Assembly (NCBI RefSeq): GCF_016890225.1
Contig: NZ_JAFELM010000039.1
Coordinates: 105,098 to 169,097 of the forward strand
Direction of reading: 5' to 3'
DNA length: 64,000 nt
Source of the DNA: Bacillus suaedaesalsae
GTDB taxonomy: Bacteria; Bacillota; Bacilli; Bacillales; SA4
Part shown: in pieces, positions 16,625 through 25,805 of the stretch
Position numbering within the stretch: position 1 is the stretch's first letter
How the letters are laid out: every line of letters starts with the position of its first letter
Notes under the pieces: model-generated
The model's database searches: none
Told to the model about the DNA's origin: nothing
What the model saw: the letters and a program-made list of their open reading frames with translations, nothing else
Program-made: the position numbers and the translations under genes

Positions 16625-16940
16625 GTAATTCCCCCTAGCTGAAATTTAAACCACTTAGTGGAAACAATAATATGTAAATGAACATTTCAACTGTAAAGTG
16701 TTACCTGGAAATCCTTTTAACGGACATAAAGATGAATTAAAATTTGAATAATATTACAACTCCACCTTATGGGTTTTTTATCCATTTTTAACCCTTACTT
16801 ATGAACATTTATACCTAGTCTCATTTTCCCATTTATTTAAACTATGAATAATTTATATTGAAATACTTTCTAAATTTGCTAACATTTAGTTAGTTTAAAA
16901 GAAAACATTATATATCGATATCACTGGTTGGAGGATTTTT
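16625..16940. other. AT-rich intergenic region
   Basis: About 315 bp of AT-rich sequence before the DUF5317 gene. It should contain that gene's promoter, and TGGAGG is its ribosome site. No ORF, RNA or strong hairpin is seen. Confidence 0.45.
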
Positions 16941-17513
16941 ATGGTATTTGATGGGATTATCATTGCAATAATTATTGCACTTTTTCGCGGAGGAAACTTC
17001 TTAAATTTAGCTGATATGAAATTAAAGGCTAAGTGGATTTTCCCAGTGTTGCTTCTAGTACAAATTGCCGTTTTTTATTCACAGAGCAAAATTGATCTGA
17101 TTGGTACATATAGTAACTATATCTTTATACTAGTCTACGTTGTTGGACTTATATTTCTATGGATGAATCGGTCACAAACAGGTTTTACACTTATATTTAT
17201 TGGAGTATTACTCAACTTTATCGTAATGGCTTTAAATGGTGGGAGGATGCCGGTTTCACCAGAAGCAGCAAGTATTCTTGATCCATTCTTTATTGAGGCT
17301 TTAAAAGATGGCCTTTACGCAAAGCACACACTTATTACAGAATCTACTAAACTTGCACTATTAGGAGACATCATTCCGCTATCTGCACCTTATCCAAAAG
17401 AGCAAGTAATTAGTATCGGTGATGTAATTATGAACATTGGTGTATTCATTTTTATTCAAAAACTGTTGGTAAAACAAAAAGTAAAAGAGACAAAGATCGA
17501 GGCAACACTTTAA
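16941..17513 (+). CDS. DUF5317 membrane protein
   Basis: A 190-aa protein with about five membrane helices. The conserved core is ALNGGRMPVS, then KHTLITESTKLALLGDIIP and SIGDVIMNIGVF. TTGGAGG lies before the ATG. DUF5317 genes are often beside HD-GYP/GGDEF signalling genes in Firmicutes, as here with 17693-19552. The role is unknown; a regulatory partner of the signalling protein is plausible. Confidence 0.8.
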   Translation: MVFDGIIIAIIIALFRGGNFLNLADMKLKAKWIFPVLLLVQIAVFYSQSKIDLIGTYSNYIFILVYVVGLIFLWMNRSQTGFTLIFIGVLLNFIVMALNGGRMPVSPEAASILDPFFIEALKDGLYAKHTLITESTKLALLGDIIPLSAPYPKEQVISIGDVIMNIGVFIFIQKLLVKQKVKETKIEATL

Positions 17514-17530
17514 AGGAGGTGAAAAAAATA

Positions 17531-17620
17531 ATGAACGCAAGAACAAAAAATGCTATTATTAATCTATTAGTACTAGGTACTGTAATTATTGCTTTAACTT
17601 CTGGCTATAGACTTATATAA
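17531..17620 (+). CDS. 29-aa membrane peptide
   Basis: A short ORF with a very strong site (AAAGGAGGTG, 9 bp to ATG). The sequence is MNARTKN followed by a hydrophobic helix (INLLVLGTVIIALT) and a short polar end. It lies 17 bp after the DUF5317 stop and ends before a terminator, so it is the last gene of that transcript. Confidence 0.6.
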   Translation: MNARTKNAIINLLVLGTVIIALTSGYRLI

Positions 17621-17630
17621 TTACTAGTAT

Positions 17631-17660
17631 AAGGAGTAACTTTAGATCAAGTTACTCCTT
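17631..17660 (+). terminator. Terminator after the DUF5317 operon
   Basis: AAGGAGTAAC, loop, GTTACTCCTT: a perfect 10-bp stem followed by a modest AT tract. Confidence 0.65.
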
Positions 17661-17692
17661 ATACACTTAGAATCGGCGAGAGTGATTAACGA

Positions 17693-19552
17693 ATGTCCAT
17701 GACAACACTAAAATTAAACCACATATATGTTGCCTTTATTAGTATTCTTGGTATGACTTTGTTTATTATTAACCTAGATTACCAGGTTAATAGTCTTATG
17801 AGTTGGGTCCTCATTTATACCTTGACTGGTGCTGTTATCCTACTTAACCACTTTATTATTGTTTTAATTCCCTCTGGCAACGGTCTTTCTATGGATTCCT
17901 CCATATATTTAGCTTGTATTTTTATTTTCGGAATCGAAATACCACTACTTGTTCTACTAGCTAGTAGCGTTATTTATTTGATTGTTAGGTACAAAATTAA
18001 TTGGTGGAAACATTTCTTCAACTTTGGGATGTACTCATTAACAATCATTGCTTCATACTTTACCTTTATATATACCGGTGGGGAGATTGGCGCTGTTGAT
18101 ATAAAGAACCTTGCACCCTATGCTATATCTCTATCTGTATATTTTTTGCTTAATGTAGTAATTATTTGGCTTTTCTTCTTTTTTTCTTCTCCCCAGCCAT
18201 TATTTAGTGCTATTAAAGGAGTTGTCAACAAGGGGATTCTCAAAGAATCCATAATGAGTTACCTTAGTACGCTCATGTTATCCTTAGTCTTAACAATCTT
18301 AATGAGCGTGGAATTATTTTTTGGTTTATTCTTATATACTATATTATCTGTTCTTTTATCCTTTGCCTTTACAAAATTCTTTAACTTATACAAAGGATTA
18401 GAAGAAAAAGCCTCTAGAGATTTCCTAACGAGTCTCTATAATCACGGCTACTTTAAACTTCGTTTAGAAGGCTTGATGCCTTCAGTTGAAGATCGATCGG
18501 AACCTTTTAGTGTTGCTTTATTAGATATTGATGACTTCAGCCGTTACAACGATATGAATGGACACCTACAAGGAGATGTTCTATTAAAGTATTTTGGTGA
18601 ATTTCTTAAAGATCGCGCAGCAAAAAAAGATTACATAGTAGCACGCTACGGCGGAGAAGAATTCGGTATTCTTATGCCGGGTACATCTCGTAGTGAAGCC
18701 TTCTTATTTTTAAATAAACTTCGTAAAAAATTAAATGATACATATATATTTGGTGCAGAGGATCTTCCTCTTGAGTGCATTTCCTTCTCTGGTGGAATTG
18801 TTGAGTATGAAAAAGGAATCATGGATTCAACAGAGCTACTGAAAAAGGCTGATAAAGCTCTTTATTATGCAAAGGCACAAGGTAAGAACAACATACAAAT
18901 TTATAATGAAACGAATGATGTATACCAAGATGATTTACAAATCTTCAAGGATGTTGAATCTCTTGAACAGCAGTTGCAAATTTTCCTTTCAAAGGATATG
19001 TATACGTACCAGCATAGTAAGCGTGTCTTCAGATACGCAGCAGATCTTAGCGAGAAGTTACATTTAACAGAAAGTGAAAAGCGCTCACTAATTCTAGGAG
19101 CTCTCATCCATGATATTGGTAAACTTGAAATTCCTCGTGATGTGATTAATAAAAAGGGTGCTCTTGATCATCACGAATGGGAAATGATGAAAAAGCACGT
19201 TACGTTTGGTAAGGAAATTGTGGCTTCAACGAAGAGGTATGATGAATTATTACCATTAATTGAGCTACACCATGAACGCTTTGATGGTAGAGGGTATCCA
19301 TACGGATTAGCTGGAGAAAGTATTCCAAAGCTAGCTAGAATTTTATGTGTGATTGATTCATTTGATGCGATGACGACAGAACGACCATATCAAGCGACAA
19401 GATCTTTTGAAGACGCGATCGAGGAATTACGCGATTGCTCTGGCAAACAGTTTGATCCACAATTTGTAGAGCCATTTATTGAAATGATTGAGGAAAAGTA
19501 TCCTGACCGATTAACAGATTATGAGGATACAACAGCAAACCTGCTATCATAG
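17693..19552 (+). CDS. Membrane GGDEF/HD-GYP c-di-GMP signalling protein
   Basis: A 619-aa protein. Residues 1-230 form a multi-helix membrane domain containing GNGLSMDSSIYLA, WWKHFFNFGMYS and YTGGEIG. That domain also fronts the two kinases at 20334 and 22407. A GGDEF domain follows at about 235-400 (ARYGGEEFGILMP; no clear RxxD inhibitory site at the usual spacing). An HD-GYP domain covers about 420-600, with intact HDIGK and HHERFDGRGYP. It should make and/or degrade c-di-GMP in response to a membrane cue. The start has a weak ribosome site. Confidence 0.9.
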   Translation: MSMTTLKLNHIYVAFISILGMTLFIINLDYQVNSLMSWVLIYTLTGAVILLNHFIIVLIPSGNGLSMDSSIYLACIFIFGIEIPLLVLLASSVIYLIVRYKINWWKHFFNFGMYSLTIIASYFTFIYTGGEIGAVDIKNLAPYAISLSVYFLLNVVIIWLFFFFSSPQPLFSAIKGVVNKGILKESIMSYLSTLMLSLVLTILMSVELFFGLFLYTILSVLLSFAFTKFFNLYKGLEEKASRDFLTSLYNHGYFKLRLEGLMPSVEDRSEPFSVALLDIDDFSRYNDMNGHLQGDVLLKYFGEFLKDRAAKKDYIVARYGGEEFGILMPGTSRSEAFLFLNKLRKKLNDTYIFGAEDLPLECISFSGGIVEYEKGIMDSTELLKKADKALYYAKAQGKNNIQIYNETNDVYQDDLQIFKDVESLEQQLQIFLSKDMYTYQHSKRVFRYAADLSEKLHLTESEKRSLILGALIHDIGKLEIPRDVINKKGALDHHEWEMMKKHVTFGKEIVASTKRYDELLPLIELHHERFDGRGYPYGLAGESIPKLARILCVIDSFDAMTTERPYQATRSFEDAIEELRDCSGKQFDPQFVEPFIEMIEEKYPDRLTDYEDTTANLLS

Positions 19553-19565
19553 TTGATAGCAGGTT
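19538..19565. terminator. Terminator between 17693 gene and DUF805 gene
   Basis: AACCTGCTATC, loop and GATAGCAGGTT with TTTGTTT after. It spans the end of the plus-strand signalling gene, and its position would also serve the convergent DUF805 gene. Confidence 0.75.
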
Positions 19566-19587
19566 TTGTTTGTAACAATTATTGTTC

Positions 19588-19935
19588 TTAGCTATACTTC
19601 GGATTTGGTCCGTACTGATTTTCGCCCTCTTGGCTATCAGAAACCGTAAAGACAAGTAGTACAATTGCTCCAATGATCGGAATTAAGCTGATTAATAGCC
19701 ACCAGCCACTTCTTCCAGTATCATGTAAACGACGTACACTTACAGCAAGTGAAGGTAATAAAACAGCTAATGAATAAAGTCCAGTTAACATTGATTCTAA
19801 ACCAGTGATTGCTTCAACAATTGCAAGCACAATACTAACGATTACATTGAATAAAGTAAACATCCAGTATTCCTTACGTCTTGCTCTGCCTTGAAAGCCT
19901 ACATAATTTTTCAATACTTTCAGATACCACTCCAT
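19588..19935 (-). CDS. DUF805 membrane protein
   Basis: A 115-aa protein with the DUF805 signature: [23 protein letters not shown] at the N-terminus, [15 protein letters not shown] in the middle, and an acidic polar end. About four membrane helices. The family is widespread in bacteria and its function is not established. It is a single gene convergent with the GGDEF/HD-GYP gene. Confidence 0.88.
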   Translation of the reverse strand: MEWYLKVLKNYVGFQGRARRKEYWMFTLFNVIVSIVLAIVEAITGLESMLTGLYSLAVLLPSLAVSVRRLHDTGRSGWWLLISLIPIIGAIVLLVFTVSDSQEGENQYGPNPKYS

Positions 19936-20333
19936 GTAGACACCTCCTATGTATGATTTTTCTTATAGTTTTGAAAATTACTATAACATTATTAATATAG
20001 CAAGATTCAAAAGTTTTGTATATAATTGTCGAAAATTAGGAGCTTTCTTCCTATAATTCTTTCAACAGTTATATACAATTAAAATATATTTTCGTAACTT
20101 AAAGAAATGCATCTTTTCATAAGAAATTTGTTTCATATTTATAAATTCATCCTTTGAACCGATATATAGATTGATAGAAAATCTCCAATCGTAACCAAAA
20201 ATCACCATTCATGGTGCTATTTACTTGTAAATTGATTTCATACTATTATATTGAATAAGTACAGTTTATCGATTAATATAATACTTATGACCTAGTAATT
20301 TAGAACTATAAAAATGATAAAGAGTGATACTTC
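19936..20333. other. Upstream region of the first kinase, similar to 22096-22406
   Basis: About 400 bp, AT-rich. A small hairpin CACCATTCATGGTG is at about 20202-20216. Just before the ATG, AGAACTATAAAA..GATAAAGAGTG nearly matches the sequence ahead of the second kinase, and a similar GATTAATATAAT-type tract precedes it. The two upstream regions look like one ancestral promoter duplicated with the gene. No ORF is supported. Confidence 0.5.
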
Positions 20334-22073
20334 ATGAGTAAACCTGAGAAAATGAAATTCGGTACAATTTTATACGTTAGTCTTACTGCTCTTTTTGCAC
20401 TAACTTTTCATTTTTTCCACTTATCGATCCCAGAGCTTTCTTATAGTACCGAGATGTTATTTTTTTTGCTACTGTCTTTGTCATTTTCCATCATACTTTT
20501 AAATAAATATATAATTCTACTTCCTCCGAGAGGGACAAATCTTAGTACAGACTCTACTATTTATCTTGCCTCCATCTTTACACTTGGTATCGAAATGACG
20601 TTAGCTGTTTTATGTTTAAGTAGTATTATCCTTGCAATAGTTGAAAGACGATTTGAATTGTGGAAGCATCTCTTTAATTTTTCAATTTTTACGATAATGA
20701 TTGTTGGCTCGTACTATACTTATATCTTTTTAGGCGGCGAAGTAGGTACCCTTAATCTCTATACAACTCATGCCTATCTATCAACATTAATTATCTATTT
20801 CATCTTAAATGTTTTATTAATTAGTATTCATTATTACATCGTTTCTCCTAATCAAGTTATGGCTATTATCACTGGATTTCTAAAGGAATCTGCATCACAT
20901 TATTTTGTTGTGTTAGCTTTATCGTTAATTTTGGCAATTCTTTTAGATACAGTTCCAATCATGGGTATCATTTTGTTTACTTTTGTAGTGTTATTGTTTT
21001 CACTCATACTCCGGCAATATCACCTTCTTTATGATCAAGTAACCAATGACACAATATATAGAGAGCAAATTTTCAACTCATTACCGGTAGGAAGTATTAT
21101 TTACGACGAGAGAGTACTAACATATACTCTAAATGAAACCGCTAAACACATACTAGACTTGACTGCAGCAGAACTCGATACCCTTGTGAAGCGCAAACAA
21201 ACTATTCATAATAAAGAATTTTGGGATGTTTTGCTGCTTAATAAGAAGATTCAAAATAAAAAAGTCTATTATACAAACGGTGAGAATACTTACCTGTTAC
21301 TCGTATCTCAATCTGATTTACATGATCAATTTAATATGTCTGTTGGTCGTATTGTTACGTTTACAGACATCACCGAAATTGAACAGCTAGAAAAGAGAAT
21401 CTATCAATCTGAGAAGCTAGCGATACTAGGTGAAATTTCAGCAAAGGCTGCCCATGAAATTCGTAATCCATTAACTGTTATTTATGGATTTTTAACTCTT
21501 ATGAAGCAATCTTTTTCCGATAATGATAGAGAGCGGTATCAAATTCCACTCATGCTTACCGAATTTGAGCGTATTAACTCGATCATCGACGAGATGCTTT
21601 CGATGGCTCAGCCGCAAATGCCAACGTTAGTAGAATGTTATATTGAAGATGTTGTTGAAGACGTTCTAACCTTGCATAGGCAAATATCGTCAAAATCCAT
21701 AAAGTTTGAAGTGAAATTAGATCGTGTTCCTCTTTTCGTTGATAAGCGTCAGATGACACAAGTGTTATATAACCTGATTCGAAATAGTTCAGAAGCTATC
21801 GATTGTGCAGGTACAGTATCTATCTATTCAAAAGTAACTCATGACTCATATCAACTATTTATTAAAGATGATGGATCGGGTATACCTTTTGAGCTTCAAA
21901 GGACGATTTTTGAACCGTTTCTTACATCAAAAGATTCTGGGACTGGACTAGGATTGACGATTGTTCAACGAATCATCGAAAACCATGGTGGTACGATTGA
22001 GTTGTATGAAAGTTCAAAGAATGGAACTACTTTTTTAATTTGTATTCTTATAGGAAAGAGGAAGCTTGTGTAA
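20334..22073 (+). CDS. Sporulation-kinase-like membrane sensor histidine kinase
   Basis: A 579-aa kinase. Residues 1-230 form the shared membrane domain (TNLSTDSTIYLASIF, LWKHLFNFSIFT, LGGEVG). A PAS-like segment covers about 235-340. HisKA has the phospho-acceptor in AHEIRNPLTVIYGF. The ATPase domain has RNSSEAI, DGSGIP and TSKDSGTGLGLTIV. The HEIRNPL box is typical of Bacillus kinases that feed Spo0F or similar single-domain regulators, and no cognate regulator is adjacent. It is a tandem paralogue of 22407-24128. Confidence 0.88.
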   Translation: MSKPEKMKFGTILYVSLTALFALTFHFFHLSIPELSYSTEMLFFLLLSLSFSIILLNKYIILLPPRGTNLSTDSTIYLASIFTLGIEMTLAVLCLSSIILAIVERRFELWKHLFNFSIFTIMIVGSYYTYIFLGGEVGTLNLYTTHAYLSTLIIYFILNVLLISIHYYIVSPNQVMAIITGFLKESASHYFVVLALSLILAILLDTVPIMGIILFTFVVLLFSLILRQYHLLYDQVTNDTIYREQIFNSLPVGSIIYDERVLTYTLNETAKHILDLTAAELDTLVKRKQTIHNKEFWDVLLLNKKIQNKKVYYTNGENTYLLLVSQSDLHDQFNMSVGRIVTFTDITEIEQLEKRIYQSEKLAILGEISAKAAHEIRNPLTVIYGFLTLMKQSFSDNDRERYQIPLMLTEFERINSIIDEMLSMAQPQMPTLVECYIEDVVEDVLTLHRQISSKSIKFEVKLDRVPLFVDKRQMTQVLYNLIRNSSEAIDCAGTVSIYSKVTHDSYQLFIKDDGSGIPFELQRTIFEPFLTSKDSGTGLGLTIVQRIIENHGGTIELYESSKNGTTFLICILIGKRKLV

Positions 22074-22095
22074 ATTTTAAGCTTCCTTTTTTCGT
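22060..22095 (+). terminator. Terminator of the first kinase gene
   Basis: GGAAGCTT, loop, AAGCTTCC, followed by TTTTTTCG. It overlaps the end of the coding sequence. Confidence 0.85.
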
Positions 22096-22406
22096 TTTTA
22101 CTAGTTTTGCATGAATCAGATCATAATAGTTTGATAGACAGGTGGTAGTTACCCGTCCAAACACTAGGGCATTACAGGAATTTTTTTTTGTGAACACACT
22201 GTTTGTACTTCTGAGTATGTACATAACAAGAATCTAACCGATATAAAAGATAATAGAAGGAACTCACTAAAAACTAAATAGCAACATTTATGTTGCTATT
22301 ACGTATGGTATATCATTTCAGTATATTGATTTAGCAACGCTCATCAATTAAAATAATGTTTATAGCTAGTAAAAAAGAACTATAAAACGATAAAGAGTGG
22401 TACAAC
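22096..22406. other. Upstream region of the second kinase
   Basis: About 310 bp. It holds a small hairpin AGCAACATTTATGTTGCT and, before the ATG, GAACTATAAAACGATAAAGAGTGG. The latter resembles the region before the first kinase. No ORF is supported. Confidence 0.5.
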
Positions 22407-24128
22407 ATGAGCAGTCTTACGCCAACTAAACCAGTGACCAACATCTATTTATTAAGCTTATCTTTAGCTGCTGGAATTCTTATAACAATGACATTCACTA
22501 TACCAACGTTATCTTCATTTCCTGATTGGATATTAGTGTTGTTGATGTCCTCTGCGATTGTCTTATTAAATCATTATGTTATCTTCTTACCCCCCAATGG
22601 AAATGGCTTATCCATGGATTCCGCCATTTATTTGGCCTCTATCTTTGTTTTTGGAGTAGAATATTCATTAATGTTGTTATTGGTTAATAGTATGGTAACT
22701 CTTATCCAAAGAAGAACGATGGAAATGTGGAAGCACCTCTTTAATTTTTCTATTTTCACTATTACGATAATAACCTCATATTTTGTATATATTTTGACTG
22801 GCGGGGAGTTAGGGCAACTTAATCTCGTTCACTTACATTCATATGTTCTCGCCTTAATTTGCTATCTTTTTCTAAATGTCTTGTTTATTGCTTTTTATTT
22901 TTGGTTCAACTCTTCAGACCGCTCTTTTACTATCATTCGAAATATTTTAAAGGAATCAGTTTCAAATTATGTCATCATCTTAGCATCGTCGCTAAGTCTA
23001 GTTACACTTTTAGTTACACATCCAATCTTTAATATCATTCTCTTTACGTTTATTATTATATTGATTTCAAATGCACTTAGAGAATACCACTTACTATATG
23101 AAGAAGTATCGATTGATAAAGCGTTTCGCGAACAAATCATGAATTCAATTCCAGTTGGTATTGCGACATATGACTTTAGAAAACAAAAATATACACTCAA
23201 CACCACCGCTAAACAAATATTAGAGATTGAATCCGATCAATTAAAAGAGAAAATTAATAAGAAAAATACAAATCGTGAATTTTGGGACATCTTTTCTTCA
23301 AAGTACAATATCCATAACAAGAAACTACATTTCAATACAGTACAAAACCATTATCAACTACTAGTTTCCAGGGCCGATCTACTTGATCAATACGATACTG
23401 CGGTTGGTAAGATCTATTCATTTATTGATATAACCGAAATTGAACAGCTTGAAAAGAGAATTTACCAATCTGAAAAGCTTGCTTTACTTGGGGAAATCTC
23501 GGCAAAGGCAGCTCATGAAATTCGTAATCCTCTAACAGTTATTTATGGATTTTTAACACTCATGAAGCAATCCTTATCTGACAGTGATAAAAATCGTTTT
23601 CAAGTACCGTTAATGTTACTTGAATTTGAACGCATTAATTCAATTATTGATGAGATGCTTTCCATTGCCAAACCTAAAGAACCATCATTGGTTGAAGGTT
23701 ATGTAGAAGACATCCTGAAAGATGTTCTTGCATTATATAAACAAAGCTCTTCGCAAAATATAAATATTGACGTTGACTTACACCCTATCAAACTGTTACT
23801 AGATAAACGTCAAATGACACAGGTGCTTTACAATATGATTAGAAATAGTGCCGAAGCCATTGGTTTTGCCGGAACAATATCTATATTCTCTAAAGTTACA
23901 GTTGATACGTACCAAATATTTATTAAAGATGACGGGTCTGGAATACCGTTAGAGTTACAAAAAACTATTTTCGAGCCATTTTTAACCTCGAAAGATTCAG
24001 GAACAGGCCTGGGATTAACTATTGTTCAAAGAATTATCGAGAACCATGGTGGATCTATTAAGCTTTTTGAAAGTTCGGAGACTGGCACTACGTTTATCGT
24101 TAGTTTACCCCTTCAAATAAAAACGTGA
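22407..24128 (+). CDS. Membrane sensor histidine kinase, paralogue of 20334-22073
   Basis: A 573-aa kinase with the same order: shared membrane domain in 1-230 (GNGLSMDSAIYLASIF, MWKHLFNFSIFT, LTGGELG), PAS-like segment, HisKA (AHEIRNPLTVIYGF) and ATPase domain (RNSAEAIGF, TSKDSGTGLGLTIV). The transmitter domains are very alike, while the membrane and PAS parts are more diverged. That fits duplication followed by change of input. Its Met-1 region and upstream sequence also align with the first copy. Single gene with its own terminator. Confidence 0.88.
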   Translation: MSSLTPTKPVTNIYLLSLSLAAGILITMTFTIPTLSSFPDWILVLLMSSAIVLLNHYVIFLPPNGNGLSMDSAIYLASIFVFGVEYSLMLLLVNSMVTLIQRRTMEMWKHLFNFSIFTITIITSYFVYILTGGELGQLNLVHLHSYVLALICYLFLNVLFIAFYFWFNSSDRSFTIIRNILKESVSNYVIILASSLSLVTLLVTHPIFNIILFTFIIILISNALREYHLLYEEVSIDKAFREQIMNSIPVGIATYDFRKQKYTLNTTAKQILEIESDQLKEKINKKNTNREFWDIFSSKYNIHNKKLHFNTVQNHYQLLVSRADLLDQYDTAVGKIYSFIDITEIEQLEKRIYQSEKLALLGEISAKAAHEIRNPLTVIYGFLTLMKQSLSDSDKNRFQVPLMLLEFERINSIIDEMLSIAKPKEPSLVEGYVEDILKDVLALYKQSSSQNINIDVDLHPIKLLLDKRQMTQVLYNMIRNSAEAIGFAGTISIFSKVTVDTYQIFIKDDGSGIPLELQKTIFEPFLTSKDSGTGLGLTIVQRIIENHGGSIKLFESSETGTTFIVSLPLQIKT

Positions 24129-24150
24129 ATTCTTTAGAGTTCACGTTTTT
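24119..24150 (+). terminator. Terminator of the second kinase gene
   Basis: AAAAACGTGAA, loop, TTCACGTTTTT; overlaps the stop codon region. Confidence 0.8.
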
Positions 24151-24200
24151 CTAATTGTTTATCTTCATTTTATATGTGAAACTGATAATAAAAGGAGTTT

Positions 24201-24683
24201 ATGCTGAAACCTACTGATAAACATTACGCTGAGAAGGTATTGAAGTATCTTTTCTTAGGATCACAGATTGACAGTATCGAGTTTGGTCTATCTTCCAAAA
24301 CAACAAAAATCTACTTTGTGAATTATACTAAATTAAATCATTTTGCAGGTAAACTGTATTTAAATATTGAATCTAGTTGGTGTATCGATAATCAGTCTTT
24401 TCCTACCGAACAGTTGGGATTATTAACTTTACAATTAGATATAGCTCGGAAGCAAATCTATGAAAATCGGAGCCAAAAGATTGTAGATATTTCTTTAGGA
24501 GAAGTGTCTCCACACCTAGAGTTTACTTTAGAAAATGGACGGACTCTCTATGTCTATGGATATCATGATCAATATGAAAGTTGGGAGGCTGGAGTTCAAG
24601 ATGCCCCCGATTGGTTAGTGGTAGCTATTCCAGGTAATGATATCGCTGTTTGGTCAACGGATGCGTTTGATTTTGAAGATTAG
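24201..24683 (+). CDS. Hypothetical protein, immunity-protein-like
   Basis: A 160-aa cytoplasmic protein with AAAGGAG before the ATG. It is beta-rich and acidic in its last third (RTLYVYGYHDQYESWE, then DWLVVAIPGNDIAVWSTDAF). No family is recognised with confidence. Size, acidity and its setting among similar short unrelated genes with duplicated and broken copies resemble arrays of orphan immunity proteins of polymorphic toxins. That is inference. It is 10 bp upstream of the next gene. Confidence 0.6.
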   Translation: MLKPTDKHYAEKVLKYLFLGSQIDSIEFGLSSKTTKIYFVNYTKLNHFAGKLYLNIESSWCIDNQSFPTEQLGLLTLQLDIARKQIYENRSQKIVDISLGEVSPHLEFTLENGRTLYVYGYHDQYESWEAGVQDAPDWLVVAIPGNDIAVWSTDAFDFED

Positions 24684-24693
24684 GAGAAGAAAT

Positions 24694-25362
24694 ATGCAAC
24701 TAAAAGAGATTCTCTTGCAAGATTTTACGAACAAACAAAAGAAAAATGAAATTGGCTTTACCCTTCAAACTAATCTTTTTCAATTGTTGTTGAGTAAGTA
24801 TTTACAAGGTATACATACTCAAGATGTAGAATATCTTCATGTCTATTGTTTAGGAAATTTAACCGAAATCACATATGATTCATATACAATTGAAAACGGA
24901 CTAACTGTTAAAATCCCTTATAACCCCATACAATTCCTTAATTTACAGAGTTACGAAGAAAAATTTTCAGAATATAAAAGAATTCTAGATTCTTTTATAG
25001 CTCCTGTTTTTCTAGAAAAAGGATGGGATTACACACCTGTAACAAAAGCATTAAATGAAATAAAACGTCATGAGGGTAAACTTGAATTTCCATTGAAAGG
25101 AACGCCTAAGAAAAATCCTAATCGAAAATACAGTGCTTTCGTATATGGCATACACACCATCACTTCCTTTCAACTGATTGGTAAAATACTGGATAAAAAC
25201 GGAGAGTGTTTAGCAGAGAAACTCCTTGTAGAGGAAGTCCCAAATGCAAATATTTATAGACGGTTTTTAGGACAAGCTAAATGGATCGATAATTACAACT
25301 TCCAAGTATTCTCTAAAACTAGTAAATGGGTTGAAACCATTACTATTAAAAAGGATGATTAA
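24694..25362 (+). CDS. Hypothetical protein, duplicated locally
   Basis: A 222-aa protein. ATG at 24694 is chosen because TAGGAGAAG precedes it; the longer frame overlaps the upstream gene by 47 bp. Mixed alpha/beta, no signal peptide, no motif I recognise. Its 3' end and the junction with the following gene are repeated in decayed form at about 30705-30805, so this gene and its partner once existed as a second copy. Confidence 0.6.
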   Translation: MQLKEILLQDFTNKQKKNEIGFTLQTNLFQLLLSKYLQGIHTQDVEYLHVYCLGNLTEITYDSYTIENGLTVKIPYNPIQFLNLQSYEEKFSEYKRILDSFIAPVFLEKGWDYTPVTKALNEIKRHEGKLEFPLKGTPKKNPNRKYSAFVYGIHTITSFQLIGKILDKNGECLAEKLLVEEVPNANIYRRFLGQAKWIDNYNFQVFSKTSKWVETITIKKDD

Positions 25363-25366
25363 CTAT

Positions 25367-25762
25367 ATGAAAGTTTCTCAAGGCAACTTTACAACTGATC
25401 TGCGCTCAAAAATTATACACTTGGAAAATGAACTACATTCGGCTTTGAATGATGCAATAACTAAATTTGAGAAAAAGTTTTATAAAAAGGGACTAAAACT
25501 TGAGGGTAGTTTTGAATAAGAAGGAGAAGATTACTTTACACCTGGCTATCATTCTTCTATCACACTAGGAATATTAGACCCCGAAGGTGAACTGCTTGAT
25601 TTACACATCATTCCAATATGGAAATGTGAACGATCTCTTCTCGGTATTCCAGTTTCCCAAAAGGTATTTGGCAGTAAACTCATCGGCGAACTGTTGGATG
25701 AAACGATCGTTGAAATAAGGCAGGAGCTTATGGAATATTTAGTAGAGCAATTATCAACATGA
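25367..25762 (+). pseudogene. Broken paralogue of the 30809-31216 gene
   Basis: The frame encodes 132 codons with a single in-frame TAA at 25517-25519, where the intact paralogue has Lys (EKEGEDYF there, E-stop-EGEDYF here). Either side of the stop the two proteins align throughout (LRSKIxHLExEL, PGYHSS, DLHxIPIWKCE, LLGIPVS, GELLDE). One substitution explains the break. It is 4 bp after the preceding gene's stop. Confidence 0.8.
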
Positions 25763-25769
25763 CTAAAAT

Positions 25770-25800
25770 AAAACCTCGTCAAGTATTATGACGAGGTTTT
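25770..25800. terminator. Bidirectional terminator
   Basis: AAAACCTCGTCA, loop, TGACGAGGTTTT between the convergent hypothetical cluster and the large secreted protein gene. Confidence 0.85.
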
Positions 25801-25805
25801 GCTAT

